A stretch of DNA of 46,323 nt, from the NCBI GenBank assembly GCA_934373455.1, contig CAKRON010000010.1, positions 1 through 46,323 of the forward strand. The letters run 5' to 3'. The stretch comes from an uncultured Marvinbryantia sp. Lineage in GTDB: Bacteria; Bacillota; Clostridia; Lachnospirales; Lachnospiraceae. Both the position numbers and the translations under genes were made by a program. The notes below the pieces were generated by a model. That model was not told the origin of the DNA and searched no databases. It saw only the letters and a list, made by a program, of their open reading frames with translations. Shown in pieces: positions 42,191 through 46,323 of this stretch. The number at the start of each line of letters is the position of its first letter. Positions within the stretch are counted from its first letter, which is position 1.

Positions 42191-42904
42191 CTATCTTTTC
42201 TCCCGTACCATCATCGTACCTGCCAGAATCAGCAGCACGCTGCATACCCAGATGGCTTTCATACCAATATGTATGGAAAAAATACCTCCAATTCCTGCCC
42301 CAATTGCAAAGAAAAATATAATTCCATAATAGTGCGCTGTCTTGGTCAGTGCCTCATGCTTCTTATCCCGGAGATACACTGATAAACTTTCTGTTCCACT
42401 TCGCAGATTTCCAATACACATGGTGCTGGCATAACCATATCCATGAACTTTACGAAACGCCTGAACCTGCATGGCACAGGCAAAGGATACCAACATAGTG
42501 GCTAACATATTTCCCGCTGCCGGAATAAATCCAACTGCAAACAATATCACAAATTCGATCGCAACAATAATCTGCCTCCAATGCAATTTTTTTGCATTTT
42601 TATACCTGTGACCGATTTTCTCTGCTACCAGAACTCCAAGGGCAAATGCTATAACAGGAAACAGATAATGAATTGCACTTCCCCATTCTCCCATCATCAT
42701 ATGCTGACTCATCAGCACAACATTTCCTGTCTGGGCATTGGAAAAGACGTTGTCCCTGACATTATAAGTATAAGCATCCTGAAACCCTCCTGACAATGCC
42801 AGTATGGCACTGAGTAAAAAAGTCTCGGATGTCTGTATTTTCTCTTCTATTTCTTTTACTTCTTCCTGTACTTCCTGTTCTATCTTATGTAGTTCATTTG
42901 CCAT
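42191..42904 (-). CDS. YoaK/DUF1275-family membrane protein
   Basis: 237 aa with an N-terminal Glu-rich cytoplasmic helix (about residues 5-25) followed by six or so membrane segments. DUF1275 hallmarks are ALSGGFQDAYTYNVRDNVFSNAQTGNVVLM and YASTMCIGNLRSGTESL. The family is widespread and its transport role is unproven. The start follows AAGGAAGG. A probable promoter lies at 42969-42997 and a strong terminator follows. No functional link to neighbours. Confidence 0.9.
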   Translation of the reverse strand: MANELHKIEQEVQEEVKEIEEKIQTSETFLLSAILALSGGFQDAYTYNVRDNVFSNAQTGNVVLMSQHMMMGEWGSAIHYLFPVIAFALGVLVAEKIGHRYKNAKKLHWRQIIVAIEFVILFAVGFIPAAGNMLATMLVSFACAMQVQAFRKVHGYGYASTMCIGNLRSGTESLSVYLRDKKHEALTKTAHYYGIIFFFAIGAGIGGIFSIHIGMKAIWVCSVLLILAGTMMVREKR

Positions 42905-42968
42905 GTCCTATGTGCCTTCCTTCTGCAAACAGTTTTCTGCTATTTCACATTCCACTTTTTCTCCTCTT

Positions 42969-42997
42969 ACCATATCATTCCCTATATCTTTTGACAA
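42969..42997 (-). promoter_or_regulatory. Probable promoter of the YoaK-family gene
   Basis: Minus strand TTGTCA (42997-42992), 17-bp spacer, TATGGT (42974-42969). Confidence 0.45.
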
Positions 42998-43048
42998 CCT
43001 GCAACATTCCGATTTTCTTAAGGAAAAACATATTTTCTTTCCATAATT

Positions 43049-43078
43049 TTCACAGAATGACCATACTTTTCCTATAAC
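43049..43078 (+). promoter_or_regulatory. Probable promoter of the beta-helix protein gene
   Basis: TTCACA (43049-43054), 18-bp spacer, TATAAC (43073-43078), about 40 bp before the start codon. Confidence 0.5.
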
Positions 43079-43119
43079 ATAAACCCATCTAATTTCTACA
43101 GAAAGGATTGGGAACTATT

Positions 43120-44685
43120 ATGAAAAACAAATACGCAGCATTGGCCCTTGGTATGGCACTGACAATGACGGCCTGCCCTGTTATGGCCTCTGTAAACACA
43201 GATACAACTACAACAGAAAGTTCTACAGAATCTTCCACTCCACCGGAGAAACCAGATGGAGAAAAACCAGACGGGGAAGCACCTGGCGAACCGCCGCAGG
43301 ATGGTCGCGGACCTGAAGGTCAGGGTGCTCCTGGCGAAGGAGGTCCTGGTGAAGACGGTCCTGGTGAACAGACACAGGGCATTGACAGTTATGATGCGGT
43401 AAATGACTGTACCGAAGATACCACATTTGACAGTGAAAATATTGAATCTTCCGAGACTGATGAAAATGCTGTTCTGGTAGAAAATGGTGCTGATGTCACT
43501 ATAAGGGATTCGGATATTTTACGCAGTTCTTCCGATAGCACTGGTGGCGACAATTCCAGTTTTTATGGTGTGGGAGCCGCAGTTCTTGCAACAAACGGTA
43601 CTGCTTCTGTAAGTGGGGGTACCATTTCTACCGATGCCAAAGGTGGTACCGGCCTATTTGCTTATGGTGATGGTACTGTCTATGCCGCAGATTCTACCAT
43701 CACTACAGAACAGGACACTTCCGGCGGCATTCATGCAGCAGGAGGAGGCACTTTGTATGCATGGGATCTGAATGTCACTACAAATGGAGAATCTTCTGCC
43801 GCTATCCGAAGCGACCGGGGAGGTGGAACCATAGTTGTAGACGGCGGTACTTATACTTCTAATGGGGTCGGTTCTCCGGCAGTTTACTGTACCGCTAATA
43901 TTGCTGTTCACAATGCTGATCTGACTGCTAACGGTTCTGAGGCAGTCTGCATTGAAGGTCTGAATTCTCTGCATTTATTTGACTGCAATCTCTCAGGAAA
44001 TATGTCCGATGATGACCAGAATGACTGCACCTGGGGTGTGATTGTTTACCAGAGTATGTCAGGTGACTCAGAAGTCGGAAACAGCACTTTCCAGATGACA
44101 GACGGCACGTTATCCTCCGGTAATGGTGGTCTTTTATATACAACAAATACGGAATGTACCATTACTTTGGATGGCGTGGATATTACTTATACACCGGACA
44201 GTGAATTTTTCCTGAGATGTACCGGCAATGACAATGCCAGAGGATGGGGAACCACCGGTTCTAATGGTTCCGACTGTCTCTTTACAGCAATTAACCAGGA
44301 TATGGAAGGTGATGTTGTATGGGATTCCATCAGCGATCTTGATTTCTATATGACTGATAACAGTTCCCTGACTGGTGCTTTTACAGATGATGAAACATTT
44401 GCAGGCGAAGGCGGCGATGGATACTGTAATGTAACTATTGATGCCGGAAGTACATGGATCGTTACCGGCAACAGTACGATTTCTGCACTTTCCAGCGAAG
44501 GTACTATCATCGACGAAGATGGTAATTCTGTTACCATTCAGGGAAGTGACGGAACCGTCTATGAAGATGGTGAAAGTGAATACACGATTACTGTTGACTC
44601 CTATCAGACGACTGCTGATACCAGTGGCGCTTCGGTTTCTGCCAACTGGTCTGATTACGAAACAGAACGTCCAGCTACTTTATAA
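43120..44685 (+). CDS. Secreted right-handed beta-helix protein with Pro/Gly linker
   Basis: 521 aa with the ATG at 43120; a TTG at 43108 is too close to the ribosome site. The signal peptide is MKNKYAALALGMALTMTAC...; either SPase I cuts after VMA or Cys acts as a weak lipobox (MTAC). Residues about 30-90 are a Thr/Ser then Pro/Gly/Glu linker with repeats such as EKPDGEKPDGEAPG. From about 110 there are many short Gly/Thr/Asn beta repeats (VTIRDSDI, GTASVSGGTIST, GTVYAADSTITT, GTIVVDGGTYTS), the ladder of a parallel beta-helix. No LPXTG or membrane anchor. Probably an extracellular adhesin- or carbohydrate-active-like protein; ligand unknown. Confidence 0.8.
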   Translation: MKNKYAALALGMALTMTACPVMASVNTDTTTTESSTESSTPPEKPDGEKPDGEAPGEPPQDGRGPEGQGAPGEGGPGEDGPGEQTQGIDSYDAVNDCTEDTTFDSENIESSETDENAVLVENGADVTIRDSDILRSSSDSTGGDNSSFYGVGAAVLATNGTASVSGGTISTDAKGGTGLFAYGDGTVYAADSTITTEQDTSGGIHAAGGGTLYAWDLNVTTNGESSAAIRSDRGGGTIVVDGGTYTSNGVGSPAVYCTANIAVHNADLTANGSEAVCIEGLNSLHLFDCNLSGNMSDDDQNDCTWGVIVYQSMSGDSEVGNSTFQMTDGTLSSGNGGLLYTTNTECTITLDGVDITYTPDSEFFLRCTGNDNARGWGTTGSNGSDCLFTAINQDMEGDVVWDSISDLDFYMTDNSSLTGAFTDDETFAGEGGDGYCNVTIDAGSTWIVTGNSTISALSSEGTIIDEDGNSVTIQGSDGTVYEDGESEYTITVDSYQTTADTSGASVSANWSDYETERPATL

Positions 44686-44725
44686 GAAAAAACACTACCC
44701 CTTTTGTCATAACGAGTGTATAATG

Positions 44726-44757
44726 AAGTCCAAGAATATTTTTACATTCTTGGACTT
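44726..44757 (+). terminator. Hairpin between the beta-helix gene and pncB
   Basis: AAGTCCAAGAAT/ATTCTTGGACTT, perfect 12-bp stem with an 8-nt loop, followed by ATTTAGATTTT. It could end the beta-helix transcript. But the only good -10 before pncB (TATAAT, 44719-44724) lies upstream, so the hairpin would also sit in the pncB leader. Confidence 0.6.
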
Positions 44758-44781
44758 ATTTAGATTTTAAGGAGAAATAAC

Positions 44782-46230
44782 ATGAGTACGATGAATCTAA
44801 CTTTGTTAACAGATCTATATGAACTCACTATGATGCAGGGATATTTTAAAAATAATTGCAATGAAACCGTAGTATTTGATATGTTCTATCGCACCAATCC
44901 ATGTGGAAACGGCTACGCTATTTCTGCCGGACTGGATCAGTTGATTGATTATATCAAATGTCTCCATTTTTCCGATGAAGATATTGCATACCTGGATTCC
45001 CTTCATCTGTTTGAAGATGATTTTCTTGAATACTTAAGAGACTTCCACTTCAGCGGTGATATTTATGCCATCCCGGAAGGTACGGTTGTCTTTCCTCGCG
45101 AACCATTAGTAAAGGTCGTAGCTCCGATTATGGAGGCTCAGCTTGTTGAGACTGCTTTGCTTACCATTATCAATCATCAGAGTTTGATCGCTACCAAAAC
45201 AGCTCGTGTCGTTAACGCTGCTGACGGCGGCGGTGTCATGGAATTCGGTCTGCGCCGTGCCCAGGGTCCTGACGCAGGTGTTTATGGTGCCAGAGCTGCT
45301 ATGATCGCCGGATGTATCGGTACTTCTAATGTGCTTGCAGGTCAGCTTTTTGATGTTCCTGTAAAAGGAACCCATGCACATAGCTGGATTATGAGTTTTC
45401 CGGATGAATACACTGCTTTCAAAAAATATTCTGAATTGTATCCGGATGCCTGCTGTCTTCTGGTAGATACTTATGACACCCTGAAATCCGGTGTACCGAA
45501 TGCCATTCGTGTATTTACTGAAATGAGAGAATCTGGAATCAAACTGAAGAATTATGGAATTCGTCTGGACAGTGGCGACCTGGCTTATCTGACTAAACGT
45601 GCACGCCAGATGCTGGATGATGCCGGATTTACAGATGCATTTATTTCCGCTTCCAGTGACCTGGATGAATATCTGATCACCAGTCTGAAATCTCAGGGAT
45701 GCAAAATTGATTCCTGGGGCGTTGGTACCAATATGATAACTTCAAAAGACTGCCCTGCTTTTGGCGGTGTTTACAAACTTGCAGCTGTTCAGGATGAAAA
45801 CGGTAATTTTATTCCAAAGATCAAGCTTTCAGAAAACATTGAGAAAATTACAAATCCTGGAAACAAGACGGTATTCCGTATTTACGAAAAAGCAACACAT
45901 AAGATTAAAGCAGATCTGATCTGCCTGGCTGATGAATTATTTGATGAATCCAAAGATCTGACTATTTTTGATCCTCTCGAGACCTGGAAACGCACCAAAT
46001 TAAAAGCCGGAACTTATGAGATGCGCGAACTTCTGGTTCCTGTTTTCAAGAATGGTGATTGTATCTACACTTCTCCATCTGTTATGGAACTGCGTGATAT
46101 TTGTGCAAAAGAATTAGATACCTTGTGGGAAGAACACAGACGTCTGGTAAATCCATCCGAAATGTATGTAGATCTTTCTGATAAACTCTATGATATTAAG
46201 AAAAATCTGCTTCATCAGATGAGCATGTAA
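44782..46230 (+). CDS. pncB: Nicotinate phosphoribosyltransferase
   Basis: 482 aa, normal for the Gram-positive type. Converts nicotinate and PRPP (with ATP) into nicotinate mononucleotide in NAD salvage. Recognisable segments: LLTDLYELTMMQGYFKN at the start, EFGLRRAQGPDAGVYGARAA, GTHAHSWIMSF (with the catalytic His), and RLDSGDLAYL. Start behind AAGGAGAAATAAC. The upstream hairpin may affect expression. Confidence 0.97.
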   Translation: MSTMNLTLLTDLYELTMMQGYFKNNCNETVVFDMFYRTNPCGNGYAISAGLDQLIDYIKCLHFSDEDIAYLDSLHLFEDDFLEYLRDFHFSGDIYAIPEGTVVFPREPLVKVVAPIMEAQLVETALLTIINHQSLIATKTARVVNAADGGGVMEFGLRRAQGPDAGVYGARAAMIAGCIGTSNVLAGQLFDVPVKGTHAHSWIMSFPDEYTAFKKYSELYPDACCLLVDTYDTLKSGVPNAIRVFTEMRESGIKLKNYGIRLDSGDLAYLTKRARQMLDDAGFTDAFISASSDLDEYLITSLKSQGCKIDSWGVGTNMITSKDCPAFGGVYKLAAVQDENGNFIPKIKLSENIEKITNPGNKTVFRIYEKATHKIKADLICLADELFDESKDLTIFDPLETWKRTKLKAGTYEMRELLVPVFKNGDCIYTSPSVMELRDICAKELDTLWEEHRRLVNPSEMYVDLSDKLYDIKKNLLHQMSM

Positions 46231-46231
46231 C

Positions 46232-46291
46232 AAACCAATGGGGACGGAGTTAATGGCTCTAAAGAGCCATTAACTCCGTCCCCATTGGTTT
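46232..46291. repeat. Perfect 29-bp-arm palindrome (REP-like) after pncB
   Basis: Arms 46232-46260 and 46263-46291 are exact reverse complements with a 2-nt centre. The core GGGGACGGAGTTAATGG and CCATTAACTCCGTCCCC resembles the GGGGACGG/CCGTCCCC palindromes I associate with REP-type elements of Firmicutes. It begins 1 bp after the stop codon and could also act as a transcript end. Confidence 0.7.
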
Positions 46292-46323
46292 CCCCGTTGC
46301 CCTGTTGGTCAATTGCCCCCGGT

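Overview
The window looks like a chromosome segment of an anaerobic Gram-positive gut bacterium of the Lachnospiraceae/Clostridia type. The reasons are moderate AT richness, strong AGGAGG ribosome binding sites, sigma-A promoters and intrinsic terminators throughout, ATP-dependent PEP carboxykinase, a non-canonical clostridial HPr-like domain, Rpn-family nucleases, and import permeases without their own ATPase. The genus cannot be settled from the sequence alone. I see no rRNA, tRNA, CRISPR array, prophage or intact insertion sequence, and no gene-free stretch longer than 300 bases.

Layout. 4-7322 (minus) is a tight six-gene operon: amidohydrolase-2 (decarboxylase-type) enzyme, AspT/YidE-type antiporter, AraC regulator, Old Yellow Enzyme-type reductase, SDR and fumarate-reductase-like flavoprotein. 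It looks like uptake plus reductive or decarboxylative processing of an unidentified organic acid, and it is the strongest candidate for an undescribed pathway. 7568-10589 carries a small helical protein, a PfkB kinase, a nucleoside deaminase and an Rpn nuclease. 10833-14921 is a uraA-upp-TRIC-MATE operon with a clear promoter and terminator. 14996-17396 holds a C39-like peptidase and an acidic secreted protein. galK (17613-18785) converges on a CobW-like GTPase; pckA follows, with a large palindrome between it and a divergent MATE-thioesterase pair.

23769-25969 has a second Rpn paralogue and an ECF sigma/anti-sigma pair. 26122-31753 is a carbohydrate module: ROK regulator, divergent mannitol-dehydrogenase-family enzyme, GntP permease, and a PfkB kinase with an HPr-like domain fused at its N-terminus. 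31822-36813 is an ABC importer (binding protein plus two permeases) with a fused HAD-IIA/PHP hydrolase, suggesting import and dephosphorylation of a phosphorylated solute. 37004-39222 pairs FeoA with a GGDEF-GGDEF-EAL protein behind a promoter that carries an operator-like inverted repeat. 39381-40030 is a RelE/Phd toxin-antitoxin module. 40121-42069 is a second ECF sigma/anti-sigma pair. 42191-46230 holds a YoaK-family membrane protein, a secreted beta-helix protein with a Pro/Gly linker, and nicotinate phosphoribosyltransferase, followed by a perfect 29-bp-arm palindrome.

Main leads: the six-gene reductase/antiporter operon; the HPr-like-kinase fusion; the HAD-PHP fusion; a shared 5' leader design in front of both Rpn genes (Shine-Dalgarno at the predicted 5' end, and a hairpin that closes on the start codon); the palindrome between two divergent promoters at pckA; and the FeoA/c-di-GMP operon. 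All functions are read from motifs and context; no database search was possible.
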